Below, piece by piece: positions 9,371 through 18,135 of a stretch of DNA of 64,000 bases. The stretch is taken from positions 3,906,001-3,970,000 of the forward strand of contig NZ_CP026377.1 in assembly GCF_002953195.1 (NCBI RefSeq), given 5' to 3'. The notes beneath the pieces were generated by a model, which saw only the letters and a list, made by a program, of their open reading frames with translations, was not told the origin of the DNA and searched no databases. The position numbers were made by a program, and so were the translations under genes. The first letter of the stretch is position 1, and every line of letters begins with the position of its first letter. This DNA is from Mixta gaviniae. GTDB taxonomy: Bacteria > Pseudomonadota > Gammaproteobacteria > Enterobacterales > Enterobacteriaceae.

Positions 9371-10780
9371 TCACAGCTCAATGCCGAAATAGTTGCGGGC
9401 ATTGTTGAAGCAGATGTTCTGCACCATGCTGCCCAGCAGTTCGATATCCGCCGGCGCTTCGCCGTTTTCCACCCAGCGTCCTATCATCTGGCAGAGCAGA
9501 CGCCGGAAATATTCGTGACGGGTATAAGAGAGAAAACTGCGGCTGTCGGTCAGCATGCCGACAAAGCGGCTTAGCAGCCCAATCTGCGCCAGCTGCGTCA
9601 TCTGACGCTGCATGCCGTCCAGCTGATCGTTGAACCACCAGGCGGAGCCGAACTGCATTTTGCCCGGCTCGCCTTCGCCCTGGAAATTACCCGCCATGGT
9701 CGCCAGCACTTCGTTATCGCGTGGATTCAGGCAGTAAAGGATGGTTTTCGGCAGCGCGTTATCGCGGTTTTGCGCATCCAGCAGCCGCCCCAGCGGCTCC
9801 GCCAGCGGGCGGTCGTTAATCGAGTCGAAGCCGACGTCCGGCCCCAGCAGCTGTAGCTGACGGCGGTTGTTATTGCGCAGCGCGCCGATATGGTACTGCT
9901 GCACCCAGCCGCGACGCGCGTATTCCGCGCCCAGCCAGACCAGCACCGCCGTTTTAAACTGCGCCGTTTCATGCTCATCGGGTGCGTTGCCCTGCAGGCG
10001 GTTCGCCAGAATCTTATCCAGCGCGGCGTCGTCCGCCTCGGCGAACAGCACCACGTCCAGCGCGTGATCGGATACCTTGCAGCCGTGCGCGGCGAAGTGA
10101 TCGAGCCGTTTGCTTAACGCGCGGCGCAGATCGTCGAAGCGACGAATATCAACATCCGCTACCGCCCCGAGTTTGTTCATATAGTCCGCGAACCCGTCCG
10201 CCTCGATATTAAACGCCTTATCGGGACGCCAGCTTGGCAACACCTTAATACTGAAGCTCTCATCCTGCGCCAGACGCTGATGGTGTTGCAGATCGTCTAC
10301 CGGATCGTCGGTGGTGCCGACCATGCGCACATTCATCTGCTGCATGATGCCGCGCGCGCTGAAGCTCTCCTGCGCCAGCCGCTCATTACACGCATCCCAG
10401 ATGCGGTCAGCGGTTTTTTCCGACAGCAGTACATCGGTAATGCCGAAAGGACGCCGCAGCTCAAGATGGGTCCAGTGATAGAGCGGGTTGCCGATGGTGT
10501 GCGGCACGGTGCGCGCCCAGGCGTTGAATTTTTCCCGATCGCTGGCATCGCCGGTGCAGAGCGCTTCCGGCACGCCGTTCACGCGCATCGCGCGCCATTT
10601 GTAGTGGTCGCCCTTGAGCCAGATGTCGTAGAGATTTTTAAACCGATAGTTTTCCGCGATCTGCTGCGGCGGCAGGTGGCAGTGGTAATCAAAGATAGGC
10701 TGATCGGCCGCGTAGTCGTGGTACAGACGGCGGGAAAATTCGGTGTCGAGCAAAAAATCTTCGGTCATAAAACGGGACAT
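9371..10780 (-). CDS. uxaC: Glucuronate/galacturonate isomerase UxaC
   Basis: 469 residues and very close to E. coli UxaC (470). It is an amidohydrolase-fold isomerase: FDYHCHLPP near the N-terminus gives two metal or substrate histidines (H33, H35), and [16 protein letters not shown] and [18 protein letters not shown] are conserved blocks. It converts D-galacturonate to tagaturonate and D-glucuronate to fructuronate. The ATG at 10780 ([11 protein letters not shown]) has a GGAGACCGGA site and matches the E. coli start, so the longer frame from 10840 is rejected. It heads uxaCBA, opposite exuT. Confidence 0.96.
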   Translation of the reverse strand: MSRFMTEDFLLDTEFSRRLYHDYAADQPIFDYHCHLPPQQIAENYRFKNLYDIWLKGDHYKWRAMRVNGVPEALCTGDASDREKFNAWARTVPHTIGNPLYHWTHLELRRPFGITDVLLSEKTADRIWDACNERLAQESFSARGIMQQMNVRMVGTTDDPVDDLQHHQRLAQDESFSIKVLPSWRPDKAFNIEADGFADYMNKLGAVADVDIRRFDDLRRALSKRLDHFAAHGCKVSDHALDVVLFAEADDAALDKILANRLQGNAPDEHETAQFKTAVLVWLGAEYARRGWVQQYHIGALRNNNRRQLQLLGPDVGFDSINDRPLAEPLGRLLDAQNRDNALPKTILYCLNPRDNEVLATMAGNFQGEGEPGKMQFGSAWWFNDQLDGMQRQMTQLAQIGLLSRFVGMLTDSRSFLSYTRHEYFRRLLCQMIGRWVENGEAPADIELLGSMVQNICFNNARNYFGIEL

Positions 10781-10830
10781 TCCGGTCTCCTCTTGCATGA
10801 ACGGCGCAGATGCGTCCACCTGATGGCAAA

Positions 10831-10848
10831 AAGTTATCATACCAATTT
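10831..10848. promoter_or_regulatory. ExuR/UxuR-type operator, uxaC side
   Basis: AAGTTATCATACCAATTT is an imperfect palindrome around AT that resembles the known ExuR consensus (AAnTTGGTATACCAAnTT type). It lies about 50 bases upstream of the uxaC start. Confidence 0.6.
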
Positions 10849-10869
10849 GCGGCGTGGCAGCGATTATTT

Positions 10870-10885
10870 TGCGATGCAGCTCACA
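10870..10885. promoter_or_regulatory. Probable CRP site between uxaC and exuT
   Basis: TGCGATGCAGCTCACA matches the CRP consensus TGTGA-N6-TCACA at nine of ten core positions. Hexuronate genes are CRP-activated in E. coli. Confidence 0.55.
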
Positions 10886-11010
10886 TATCAGACAACTTAG
10901 CCCGGCATTTTTGGTTGCCGATGGCTTTCAAAACCAGTAATTGCCTGACATTACGTGGTTTTTAGTATCCCACATCACAAAGGTGGTTTTTGTGATGGCA
11001 TTCAACTTTT

Positions 11011-11029
11011 AAATCGGTATGACAAGTTA
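11011..11029. promoter_or_regulatory. ExuR-type operator, exuT side
   Basis: AAATCGGTATGACAAGTTA keeps the GGTATnAC core and flanking A/T halves seen at the other two sites in this locus. It lies about 170 bases upstream of exuT. Confidence 0.55.
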
Positions 11030-11200
11030 TCGTCTGCCGGTCAGATTTTACTGAGCGGATGTTTTTTAACAGGCAAGGAATAAAACACGGGCGCAGCGGT
11101 ATTGGGCCCACAGATGCTCTCTGTCCGCCATGGTCAGCAGACAGACCCGCATAACAACAACAGCGGCACGGGCCGCATACAGAACTGGAAGAGGTATGAC

Positions 11201-12508
11201 ATGCGTAAAATAAAAGGGCTACGCTGGTATATGATCGGTCTGGTGACCATCGGTACCGTGCTGGGTTACCTGACGCGCAACGCCATTGCCGTTGCCGCGC
11301 CTACGCTCCAGGATCAGCTTCATATCACCACCCAACAGTACTCCTATATCGTGGCCGCCTACTCGGCCTGCTATACCGTGATGCAGCCAGTTGCGGGTTA
11401 CATTCTTGATGTTCTGGGCACAAAAATCGGCTATGCGATGTTCGCCATCATGTGGGCGGTGTTCTGCGCCGCCACCGCGCTGGCAGGCAGCTGGGGCGGA
11501 CTGGCGATAGCGCGCGGCGCGGTCGGCGCGGCGGAAGCCGCTATGATCCCCGCCGGTTTGAAGGCCAGCAGCGAATGGTTTCCGGCGAAAGAGCGCTCTA
11601 TTGCCGTGGGCTATTTCAACGTCGGATCCTCTATCGGCGCCATGGTGGCGCCGCCGCTGGTGGTTTGGGCAATCGTCGCCCACAGCTGGGAAATGGCGTT
11701 CGTTATCACCGGCATCCTCAGCATGATTTGGGCGATCTGCTGGCTGATCTTCTATAAACATCCCAGGCAGCAGACCAAACTGAGCGAGGAAGAGCGTGAT
11801 TACATTCTTTCCGGCCAGGAAGCGCAGCATCAGGTCAGCAACGGCAAAAAAATGAGCGCCCGGCAGATCCTGCGCAACCGCCAGTTCTGGGGCATCGCCC
11901 TGCCGCGCTTTCTCGCCGAGCCGGCATGGGGCACCTTTAACGCCTGGATCCCGCTGTTTATGTTTAAGGTCTACGGCTTTAACCTGAAAGAGATCGCCAT
12001 GTTCGCCTGGATGCCGATGCTGTTCGCCGATCTCGGCTGCATCGTCGGCGGCTACCTGCCTCCGCTGTTTCAGCGCGTCTTTGGCGTCAACCTGATCGTG
12101 TCGCGTAAGCTGGTGGTAACGATGGGTGCGGTGCTAATGATCGGTCCCGGCACCATCGGCCTGTTCACCAGCCCTTACGTGGCGATCGGCCTGCTCTGCA
12201 TCGGCGGTTTTGCCCACCAGGCGCTCTCCGGCTCGCTGATTACCCTCTCCTCCGACGTTTTCGGTCGCAACGAGGTCGCGACGGCCAACGGCCTGACCGG
12301 TATGGCGGCCTGGACCGCCAGCACCCTGTTCGCGCTGGTGGTCGGCGCGCTGGCCGATACGCTGGGCTTTAGCCCACTGTTCGCCGCGCTGGCGGTGTTC
12401 GATCTGCTGGGGGCGGTGGTGATCTGGACGGTACTGAAAAACAAACCGGTTTCCGAACTGCAGCAGGAGCAGGCGATGCCCGTCGCCAGCGCGCCGGCAC
12501 GCAGCTAA
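11201..12508 (+). CDS. exuT: Hexuronate/H+ symporter ExuT
   Basis: A 435-residue MFS transporter of the anion:cation symporter family, with 12 predicted membrane segments. MRKIKGLRWYMIGLVTIGTV and blocks such as ARGAVGAAEAAMIPAGLKAS and FNAWIPLFMFKVYGFN match E. coli ExuT. It imports galacturonate and glucuronate across the inner membrane. The ATG at 11201 follows GGAAGAGG; the frame open from 11102 carries unrelated leader sequence. It is divergent from uxaCBA and followed by exuR. Confidence 0.95.
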   Translation: MRKIKGLRWYMIGLVTIGTVLGYLTRNAIAVAAPTLQDQLHITTQQYSYIVAAYSACYTVMQPVAGYILDVLGTKIGYAMFAIMWAVFCAATALAGSWGGLAIARGAVGAAEAAMIPAGLKASSEWFPAKERSIAVGYFNVGSSIGAMVAPPLVVWAIVAHSWEMAFVITGILSMIWAICWLIFYKHPRQQTKLSEEERDYILSGQEAQHQVSNGKKMSARQILRNRQFWGIALPRFLAEPAWGTFNAWIPLFMFKVYGFNLKEIAMFAWMPMLFADLGCIVGGYLPPLFQRVFGVNLIVSRKLVVTMGAVLMIGPGTIGLFTSPYVAIGLLCIGGFAHQALSGSLITLSSDVFGRNEVATANGLTGMAAWTASTLFALVVGALADTLGFSPLFAALAVFDLLGAVVIWTVLKNKPVSELQQEQAMPVASAPARS

Positions 12509-12652
12509 TCTTTCCGGCAGGCGCGTCGCCGCGCGTCTGCTTTCTTGCTTCTCCGCCCCTTTCCCTCCCTTGATTCATCTGCGCGACAGAAGTGCGTTTT
12601 CCCTCGCAATTCCTGCGCCCTACACCCGGCAGTGATTGGCCCGGCGCCCGGT

Positions 12653-12669
12653 AAGTGGTATAACAACTT
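12653..12669. promoter_or_regulatory. ExuR-type operator upstream of exuR
   Basis: AAGTGGTATAACAACTT is close to a perfect operator palindrome and lies 28 bases before the exuR ATG. This points to autoregulation of exuR. Confidence 0.6.
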
Positions 12670-12697
12670 ACAGAACTTCTCTGCTAGGGATTTGCCT

Positions 12698-13468
12698 ATG
12701 GACATCAGCGAACCGCGTCGTCTTTATCAACAGTTGGCCTCGGAGCTAAAAACCCGCATCGAAGCGGGCCGGTATCGGGTGGGCGATAAGCTGCCCGCCG
12801 AACGTCTGATCGCCGAAGAGATGCAGGTGAGCCGCACTGTGGTGCGCGAAGCGATCATTATGCTTGAGGTGGAAGGCTATGTTGAAGTGCGCAAAGGCTC
12901 CGGCATCCATGTGATTTCCAGCCAGCAAAGCCAGCGTGTGGTGACCGATAGCCAGCTGGAGTTCGCCAATTTCGGCCCGTTTGAACTGCTGCAGGCGCGC
13001 CAGCTGATCGAAAGCAATGTGGCGGAGTTTGCCGCCACGCGCGTGACGCCGCAGGATATCGTGCAGCTGATGGAGATTCAGGAGCAGGCGCGTAAAGAGG
13101 ACCGCTTCCGCGATTCAGAATGGGATATGCGCTTCCACGTAAAAATCGCCATGGCGACGCAGAACAGCGCGCTGGCCGCTATCGTTGAAAAGATGTGGCT
13201 GCATCGCATGCACAACCCTTACTGGCTGAAGCTGCATGAACATATCGACGAGCGCTCTATCGGCAGCTGGTGCAGCGATCATGACGCCATTCTGAAAGCG
13301 CTGATACGTAAAGATCCCGCCGCCGCCAAGCTGGCGATGTGGCAGCATCTGGAAAATACGCGTCAGATGTTGTTTAACGCTACCACCGATGATTTTGAGT
13401 TTAATGTAGATCGCTACATGTTCGCTGAAAATCCGGTTATTTTGCCCGACACCTCCTCTTCCCGCTAA
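12698..13468 (+). CDS. exuR: GntR/FadR-family hexuronate regulon repressor ExuR
   Basis: A 256-residue regulator. An N-terminal winged helix-turn-helix is visible ([36 protein letters not shown] at about 26-45, VRKGSGIHV), followed by a FadR-type all-helical effector domain with [18 protein letters not shown] and metal-site-like histidines ([18 protein letters not shown]). Fructuronate and tagaturonate relieve repression in E. coli. The ATG at 12698 ([13 protein letters not shown]) matches the E. coli start; upstream codons back to 12545 overlap the operator and are leader. Confidence 0.95.
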   Translation: MDISEPRRLYQQLASELKTRIEAGRYRVGDKLPAERLIAEEMQVSRTVVREAIIMLEVEGYVEVRKGSGIHVISSQQSQRVVTDSQLEFANFGPFELLQARQLIESNVAEFAATRVTPQDIVQLMEIQEQARKEDRFRDSEWDMRFHVKIAMATQNSALAAIVEKMWLHRMHNPYWLKLHEHIDERSIGSWCSDHDAILKALIRKDPAAAKLAMWQHLENTRQMLFNATTDDFEFNVDRYMFAENPVILPDTSSSR

Positions 13469-13804
13469 AAACGGACGCTTTGGCCACCAAAGCGTCTAAA
13501 GTCAGCAAACTTACTTTAGTGTCAGCCTGTGTAAAGCTCCTTTCTGCCAATGATTTTCAACGGTAAAACTCTCATGCTGTGGTAACTTTCCCTGTCTCGT
13601 ATCTGTGGATTTTGTTACAGTTATCTGCCTTTTCTTACCGTTTCGCTACGGGAAAGAAGAACGCGTCGTTTTTTTACGCCATTCCGGCAGAAGGCAAGTA
13701 CCCGGCCTGCGATAGCGGCGACTACAATAAACAAAAACCGCCTGCCCGCTGTCCCGGCCTGTCACCGATGAGCCGGCGTTAACAATGAAGTTCAGGAACA
13801 ATGA
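13469..13804 (+). other. exuR-yqjA intergenic region with two hairpins
   Basis: 336 bases without a convincing gene. It starts with the exuR hairpin (next entry), then an imperfectly spaced inverted repeat, CTAAAGT (13496-13502) and ACTTTAG (13513-13519). The rest, up to the yqjA ribosome site CAGGAA, shows GTAAA-like words (GTGTAAAG, GGTAAAAC, GGTAAC) that recall CpxR half-sites. E. coli yqjA is Cpx-regulated, but no GTAAA-N5-GTAAA pair was found. Confidence 0.35.
13474..13496 (+). terminator. Hairpin terminator after exuR
   Basis: GACGCTTTGG/CCAAAGCGTC forms a perfect 10-bp stem with loop CCA six bases past the exuR stop. The downstream sequence TAAAGT is not a strong T tract. Confidence 0.55.
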
Positions 13805-14473
13805 ATGGATATTTTAAAAGCGTTGTTGCAAGCCCTGTGGCAACAAGATTTTGAGACCCTGGCCGATCCGACGCTGGTCTGGGCAATATATGGCGTGCTG
13901 TTTATGATCCTGTTTCTGGAAAACGGCTTGCTCCCCGCCGCCTTCCTGCCTGGCGACAGTTTGCTGATTCTGGTTGGCGTGCTGATCGCAAAGGGTACGA
14001 TGAATTTCCCGCTCACCCTGTTTATTCTCACCACAGCTGCCAGCCTGGGCTGCTGGGTAAGCTATATCCAGGGTAAATGGCTGGGCAATACGCCCACGGT
14101 GCAGAAGTGGCTATCGCATCTGCCGGCCCAGTATCATCAGCGCGCTCACCAGCTGTTTCACCGTCACGGCCTGTCGGCGCTGCTGATCGGCCGCTTTATT
14201 GCCTTTGTGCGCACCCTGCTGCCAACCATCGCCGGTCTTTCCGGCCTCAGCAATACCCGTTTTCAGTTCTTCAACTGGATGAGCGGTTTCCTCTGGGTGC
14301 TGATTTTAACGGTGCTGGGCTTCGCGCTGGGCAAAACCCCTATTTTCCGCCGTTATGAAGATGAGTTGATGTTCTGCCTGATGCTGCTGCCGCTGGTGCT
14401 GCTGGTGGTGGGGCTGTTCGGTTCGCTGCTGGTGCTGTGGCGCAAGCGCCAGGCCAATAAAGGCCAATCATAA
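13805..14473 (+). CDS. yqjA: DedA-family membrane protein YqjA
   Basis: 222 residues with the DedA signature: [21 protein letters not shown] near the start, and [18 protein letters not shown] with the conserved Arg and Gly in the second half. There are about five hydrophobic segments. E. coli YqjA is an osmosensing, proton-dependent transporter needed for alkaline tolerance, overlapping with YghB. The DedA family is also linked to lipid carrier recycling. The stop codon overlaps the mzrA start (TAATG), as expected for the yqjA-mzrA operon. Confidence 0.93.
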   Translation: MDILKALLQALWQQDFETLADPTLVWAIYGVLFMILFLENGLLPAAFLPGDSLLILVGVLIAKGTMNFPLTLFILTTAASLGCWVSYIQGKWLGNTPTVQKWLSHLPAQYHQRAHQLFHRHGLSALLIGRFIAFVRTLLPTIAGLSGLSNTRFQFFNWMSGFLWVLILTVLGFALGKTPIFRRYEDELMFCLMLLPLVLLVVGLFGSLLVLWRKRQANKGQS

Positions 14474-14853
14474 TGCGCTGGCTGCAACCTCTTTTGCGCC
14501 AGCCGCTGCGCTGGCTGTTGGCCGGCCTGCTGGCGATCGTCGCCTTCGCCATCGTGCCGGCGCTGTTCCGACATGAAAATGCGCTGCAGATCCGCGCTGC
14601 CCACCAGGGTGTCACGCTGCCGGACGGTTTTTATGTCTGGCAGCAGCTCAATGCGTTAGGCATTCAGGTGAAAAGCATTACGCCGGCGCAGGACTCTTTA
14701 GTGCTGCGTTTTGAATCGCAGGAGCAGAGCCAGGCGGCGCAGCGCGCGCTGCATAAAATCCTGCCCTACGGCTTTGATATCGCGCAGCTGGATAGCGGCG
14801 CCAGCAGCGGCTGGATGAATAAAATTTCGCTGCGTCAGCAGTCGGTAGGCTGA
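14473..14853 (+). CDS. mzrA: EnvZ/OmpR modulator MzrA
   Basis: 126 residues: one N-terminal membrane segment (about 13-30) and a small periplasmic domain with NALQIRAAHQGVTLPDGFYV, the conserved block of E. coli MzrA (YqjB). MzrA binds the sensor kinase EnvZ in the inner membrane and connects Cpx signalling to OmpR. Its start overlaps the yqjA stop by one base, so translation is coupled. The C-terminal tail after about residue 110 differs from the E. coli protein. Confidence 0.88.
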   Translation: MRWLQPLLRQPLRWLLAGLLAIVAFAIVPALFRHENALQIRAAHQGVTLPDGFYVWQQLNALGIQVKSITPAQDSLVLRFESQEQSQAAQRALHKILPYGFDIAQLDSGASSGWMNKISLRQQSVG

Positions 14854-14912
14854 TTTCACCCTGTCGGGGCGCCCCGCCGCCTTTCAGAACATTCCTTCTT
14901 CGCCAACACTTT

Positions 14913-14941
14913 TTGAGCTTTCGCTAAAGAGTGTCTATTCT
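14913..14941 (+). promoter_or_regulatory. Probable promoter of yqjCDEK
   Basis: TTGAGC at 14913-14918 and TATTCT at 14936-14941 with a 17-base spacer, about 100 bases before yqjC. In E. coli yqjD is stationary-phase (RpoS) controlled, so sigma-S could also read this site. Confidence 0.4.
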
Positions 14942-15041
14942 TACAAAAGGTTATGAAGCGGCAGGGCTGCCAGCTTCCTGACCGTCGCATCGATACCGTT
15001 CACAGGGAGCGGCTGAGTTTAACAATGGAAGGTCACTATCA

Positions 15042-15413
15042 ATGAAATTTCGTACCTCGCTTTTCCTGGCGCTCGTCTCTCTTTCCGGATTCGCGCAGGC
15101 GGCCGGCCCGCTCTGCATGCAGAAAGAGAAGACGATCGAGCAGGAGATCGCGGCTGCCAAACAACATGATAATCAACGCCGGGTGAACGGCCTGGAGCGT
15201 GCCCTGACTGAAGTGCAGGCCAACTGCAGCGATGAAAAGCTAAAGGCAGCGCATCAGGAAAATATCAACGCTAAGCAGCATGAAGTTGCTGAGCGTGAGC
15301 AGGATTTAAAAGACGCCCAGGAAGATGGCGATAAGGAGAAAATCGCCAAACGCCAACGCAAACTACAGGAAGAGCGCGAAGAGCTGAAAGCGCTACAGTC
15401 AGCGCCCTACTAA
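15042..15413 (+). CDS. yqjC: Periplasmic DUF1090 protein YqjC
   Basis: 123 residues with a clear signal peptide (KFRTSLFLALVSLSGFAQA, cleavage after residue 20). The mature part is charged and strongly helical, with heptad-like runs (KQHEVAEREQDLKDAQEDGD) typical of a coiled coil, and two cysteines (C25, C62). It belongs to the DUF1090 family. The function is unknown. It is first of yqjC-D-E-K. Confidence 0.85.
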   Translation: MKFRTSLFLALVSLSGFAQAAGPLCMQKEKTIEQEIAAAKQHDNQRRVNGLERALTEVQANCSDEKLKAAHQENINAKQHEVAEREQDLKDAQEDGDKEKIAKRQRKLQEEREELKALQSAPY

Positions 15414-15455
15414 TCCATTTACAGCGTACATTGCCTGAGAATAAAGGAGTGTTTC

Positions 15456-15761
15456 ATGTCAAAAGATACTACGTCAGAACATCTGCGCGCCGAGCTGAAA
15501 AACCTGGCGGATACGCTGGAAGAGGTGCTGAGCCACTCTACCGATAAATCAAAATCCGAACTGGACAAGCTGCGCAGTAAAGCGCGCGCCGCGCTGGATG
15601 AATCGCGCCTGCGCCTTGGCGAAACCGGCGATCGTCTGTCGCAGACCACCCGCGAAGCGGTAGGCCGCGCCGACGATTACGTGCGTGAGAATCCATGGCA
15701 CGGCGTCGGCATCGGCGCAGCGGTGGGTCTGGTGCTTGGCATGCTGGTTTCGCGTCGTTAA
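15456..15761 (+). CDS. yqjD: DUF883/ElaB-family inner-membrane ribosome-binding protein YqjD
   Basis: 101 residues: an amphipathic helical N-terminal region (about 1-75) and a single C-terminal membrane anchor with glycine repeats (GVGIGAAVGLVLGMLVSRR). E. coli YqjD is a stationary-phase protein that binds ribosomes through its N-terminus and inhibits growth when abundant. This is inferred here from family and position. yqjE starts three bases after its stop. Confidence 0.88.
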   Translation: MSKDTTSEHLRAELKNLADTLEEVLSHSTDKSKSELDKLRSKARAALDESRLRLGETGDRLSQTTREAVGRADDYVRENPWHGVGIGAAVGLVLGMLVSRR

Positions 15762-15763
15762 TT

Positions 15764-16162
15764 ATGGCCGACTCTCAGCAAAGCCAGGGCCCGGGCAAAG
15801 GGGTCATAAACATCGGACAGCGTCTCGTTACTACGCTGGTTGGCATGGTAGAAACCCGTGTGCGTCTGGCAGTGGTCGAGCTGGAAGAGGAAAAGGCGAA
15901 TCTGATACAGATGCTGTTGATGATTGGCCTGACGATGCTGTTTACCGCATTTGGGCTGATGAGCCTGATGGTGCTGGTCATTTGGGCCGTCGACGCCCAG
16001 TACCGCCTGATGGCGATCGGCATCACTACCGGCGTACTTTTCCTGCTGGCGCTGATTTTCGGCCTGTGGACGCTGCGTAAATCACGCAAGTCCACGCTGC
16101 TTCATCATACGCGGAAAGAACTCGCTTCTGACCGTCAGATGCTGGAGGATCGTCATCCATGA
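15764..16162 (+). CDS. yqjE: YqjE-like inner-membrane protein (phage holin family)
   Basis: 132 residues. A helical N-terminal half (VETRVRLAVVELEEEKANL) precedes two hydrophobic segments (about 47-72 and 80-104). It fits the actinobacterial-holin-like YqjE family (Phage_holin_3_6). The ATG at 15764 is used because it lies two bases after the yqjD stop and begins MADSQQSQGPGKG like the E. coli protein; the upstream in-frame ATG lies inside yqjD. Molecular role unknown. Confidence 0.85.
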   Translation: MADSQQSQGPGKGVINIGQRLVTTLVGMVETRVRLAVVELEEEKANLIQMLLMIGLTMLFTAFGLMSLMVLVIWAVDAQYRLMAIGITTGVLFLLALIFGLWTLRKSRKSTLLHHTRKELASDRQMLEDRHP

Positions 16163-16446
16163 ACCGTGCTGACCGTGAGCAACGCAAAGCGGATCTGTTG
16201 ATCGCCATTCACCAGCAGCGCCTCGATCTCAGCGCGGCCCGACGTGACTGGCTGTTGCAAACCGCCCGTTACGATCGCGGTTGGATGACGCTGCTTAGCC
16301 TGCGCAGCTATATCGCCATCGGCAGCAGCGCGCTGGCGGTCTGGTCGGTGCGCAATCCCAACTTTTTAATGCGCTGGGCGAAGCGCGGTTTCGGCATGTG
16401 GAGTACCTGGCGCCTGCTGAAAGCCAACCTGCCGCAGAAGCATTAA
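16159..16446 (+). CDS. yqjK: YqjK-like small protein
   Basis: 95 residues, with the start overlapping the yqjE stop (ATGA). The N-terminal half is basic and helical (NRADREQRKADLLIAIHQQR). One moderately hydrophobic segment follows (SLRSYIAIGSSALAVWSV). It matches the YqjK family by order and sequence. Function unknown; the overlap implies co-translation with yqjE and perhaps a shared membrane complex with YqjD. Confidence 0.82.
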   Translation: MNRADREQRKADLLIAIHQQRLDLSAARRDWLLQTARYDRGWMTLLSLRSYIAIGSSALAVWSVRNPNFLMRWAKRGFGMWSTWRLLKANLPQKH

Positions 16447-16455
16447 TGCCGCTCT

Positions 16456-16483
16456 GGCTGCCCGTGATCATATACGGGCAGCC
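16456..16483 (+). terminator. Terminator of yqjCDEK
   Basis: GGCTGCCCGT/ACGGGCAGCC is a perfect 10-bp stem with an 8-base loop, ten bases past the yqjK stop, followed by a moderately T-rich stretch (AATTTTCTTG). Confidence 0.6.
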
Positions 16484-16652
16484 ATCATCAATTTTCTTGA
16501 ATTTCTCTGACAGTTTATCTCGCTTACATATCCTATCCACTGCGCTTATTATCCTCACCAGTTAGCAAGCACGGCGCTTAACCGCCCGTCATCACTGCAT
16601 TTAATCGCTCAGGCGCGCTTCGTCTGTAGCAAAACAACACTGGGGAAACATC

Positions 16653-17045
16653 ATGAAAAAATTAGAAGATACCGGCCTGCTGGTGGCGCGCATTTTAATG
16701 CCTGTCCTGTATATCGTTTCCGGCTGGGGCAAAATCACCGGTTATGACGGCACCGCGCAGTATATGCAGGCGATGGGCGTGCCGGCGTTTATTCTGCCGC
16801 TGGTGATCCTGCTTGAGCTGGGCGGCGGCCTGGCGATTATGTTTGGCTTCCTGACGCGCTTTACCGCCCTTTTCACCGCGGTCTTCACGCTGCTGACGGC
16901 GTTCCTGTTCCACAGTAATTTCGCGGAAGGCGTGAACTCGATTATGTTTATGAAAAACGTCACCATGGCGGGCGGCTTCCTGCTGCTGGGCATCACCGGA
17001 CCGGGCGCTTACAGCATCGATCGCCTGCTGGGTAAAAAGTGGTAA
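16653..17045 (+). CDS. yqjF: DoxX-family quinone-responsive membrane protein YqjF
   Basis: 130 residues with four hydrophobic segments and the DoxX-family pattern (LVARILMPVLYIVSGWGKITG, LELGGGLAIMFGFLTR). In E. coli the yqjF promoter is activated by the LysR protein YhaJ in response to dinitrotoluene breakdown products such as trihydroxytoluene. Here yqjF, yqjG and yhaJ lie within 2.5 kb. It is followed by a hairpin and then yqjG. Confidence 0.9.
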   Translation: MKKLEDTGLLVARILMPVLYIVSGWGKITGYDGTAQYMQAMGVPAFILPLVILLELGGGLAIMFGFLTRFTALFTAVFTLLTAFLFHSNFAEGVNSIMFMKNVTMAGGFLLLGITGPGAYSIDRLLGKKW

Positions 17046-17070
17046 GCGACAGCTATACTGAATAACAAAA

Positions 17071-17096
17071 GGGCGAGGATGAATCCATTCTCGCCC
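17071..17096 (+). terminator. Hairpin between yqjF and yqjG
   Basis: GGGCGAG and CTCGCCC are separated by a partly paired middle and followed by CTTTCATTTT. It could terminate yqjF or attenuate read-through into yqjG, whose start is 20 bases downstream. Confidence 0.5.
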
Positions 17097-17115
17097 CTTT
17101 CATTTTGGAGGATGT

Positions 17116-18111
17116 ATGGGACAACTGATTGACGGCGTCTGGCAGGATACCTGGTATGACACAAAATCGACCGGCGGCCGCTTTAAGCGCTCTGAATCCG
17201 CCTTTCGCAACTGGGTGACGGCGGACGGCAGCGCCGGCCCGACCGGCAAAGCGGGCTTCCCCGCCGAGCGCGGCCGCTATCATCTCTATGTGTCGCTCGC
17301 CTGTCCCTGGGCGCACCGCACGCTACTGATGCGTCAGCTGAAGGGGCTGGAGCAGATGATTTCGGTCTCGGTGGTGCATCCGCTGATGCTGGAGAACGGC
17401 TGGACCTTCGCCACCGATTTTCCTGCGGCGACCGGCGACGATCTTTATCAGCATGACTTTCTTTATCAGCTTTATCAGCATGCTGATGCGCAGTACAGCG
17501 GCCGCGTGACCGTTCCGGTGCTGTGGGATAAGCAGCAGCAGACCATCGTCAGCAACGAGTCCGCCGATATTATCCGTATGCTCAACAGCGCATTTGACGC
17601 CGTGGGCGCGCGGGCCGGCGACTACTATCCTGTCGCCCTGCGCGAGAAAATCGATGAGCTTAACGGCTGGATCTATGACACGGTAAACAACGGCGTTTAC
17701 AAGGCGGGCTTCGCCACGTCGCAGGCGGCCTATGAAGAAGCGGCGACCGCACTGTTTCAGTCGTTGAACCGCCTGGAGCAGATCCTTGGCCAGCATCGCT
17801 GGCTGACCGGCAACCAGCTGACCGAGGCGGATCTGCGTCTGTGGACCACGCTGGTGCGCTTCGATCCGGTCTACGTCACCCACTTTAAATGCGACCAGCA
17901 GCGTATCGGCGACTACTTAAATCTGAACGGCTTCCTGCGCGACATCTGGCAGATGCCGGGCATCGCCGGGACGGTTGATCTGGAGCATATCCGCCATCAC
18001 TACTACCGCAGCCATAAAACCCTTAATCCCAGCGGCGTCATCTCCCTCGGCCCGACCACTCACTGGGATGAGCCGCACGGACGCGACGAACGCTTTCCGG
18101 AATCGGTTTAA
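17116..18111 (+). CDS. yqjG: S-glutathionyl-hydroquinone reductase YqjG
   Basis: A 331-residue Xi-class glutathione transferase. The catalytic motif ACPWAHR places the nucleophile at Cys63, followed by the thioredoxin-fold N-terminal domain and a helical C-terminal domain (NGWIYDTVNNGVYKAGFA, LTEADLRLWTTLVRFDPVYV). It reduces glutathionyl-hydroquinones to hydroquinones with glutathione. It starts ATGGGACAAC after GGAGGATGT. Its place after yqjF and before yhaJ supports a role in quinone detoxification. Confidence 0.95.
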   Translation: MGQLIDGVWQDTWYDTKSTGGRFKRSESAFRNWVTADGSAGPTGKAGFPAERGRYHLYVSLACPWAHRTLLMRQLKGLEQMISVSVVHPLMLENGWTFATDFPAATGDDLYQHDFLYQLYQHADAQYSGRVTVPVLWDKQQQTIVSNESADIIRMLNSAFDAVGARAGDYYPVALREKIDELNGWIYDTVNNGVYKAGFATSQAAYEEAATALFQSLNRLEQILGQHRWLTGNQLTEADLRLWTTLVRFDPVYVTHFKCDQQRIGDYLNLNGFLRDIWQMPGIAGTVDLEHIRHHYYRSHKTLNPSGVISLGPTTHWDEPHGRDERFPESV

Positions 18112-18135
18112 GGCGCTGAAACAGGGTAACGGCAG

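Larger units (their letters stand above)
10781..11200 (+). other. Divergent control region between uxaC and exuT
   Basis: 420 bases without a gene. It holds two ExuR-type operator candidates (10831-10848 and 11011-11029) and a CRP-type site (10870-10885), listed separately. A weaker CRP-like half-match, TGTGATGGCATTCAAC, lies at 10991-11006. The exuT leader also contains a small hairpin formed by TCTGTC and GACAGA. The layout fits divergent repression by ExuR with catabolite activation, as known for uxaCA and exuT in E. coli. Confidence 0.6.
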
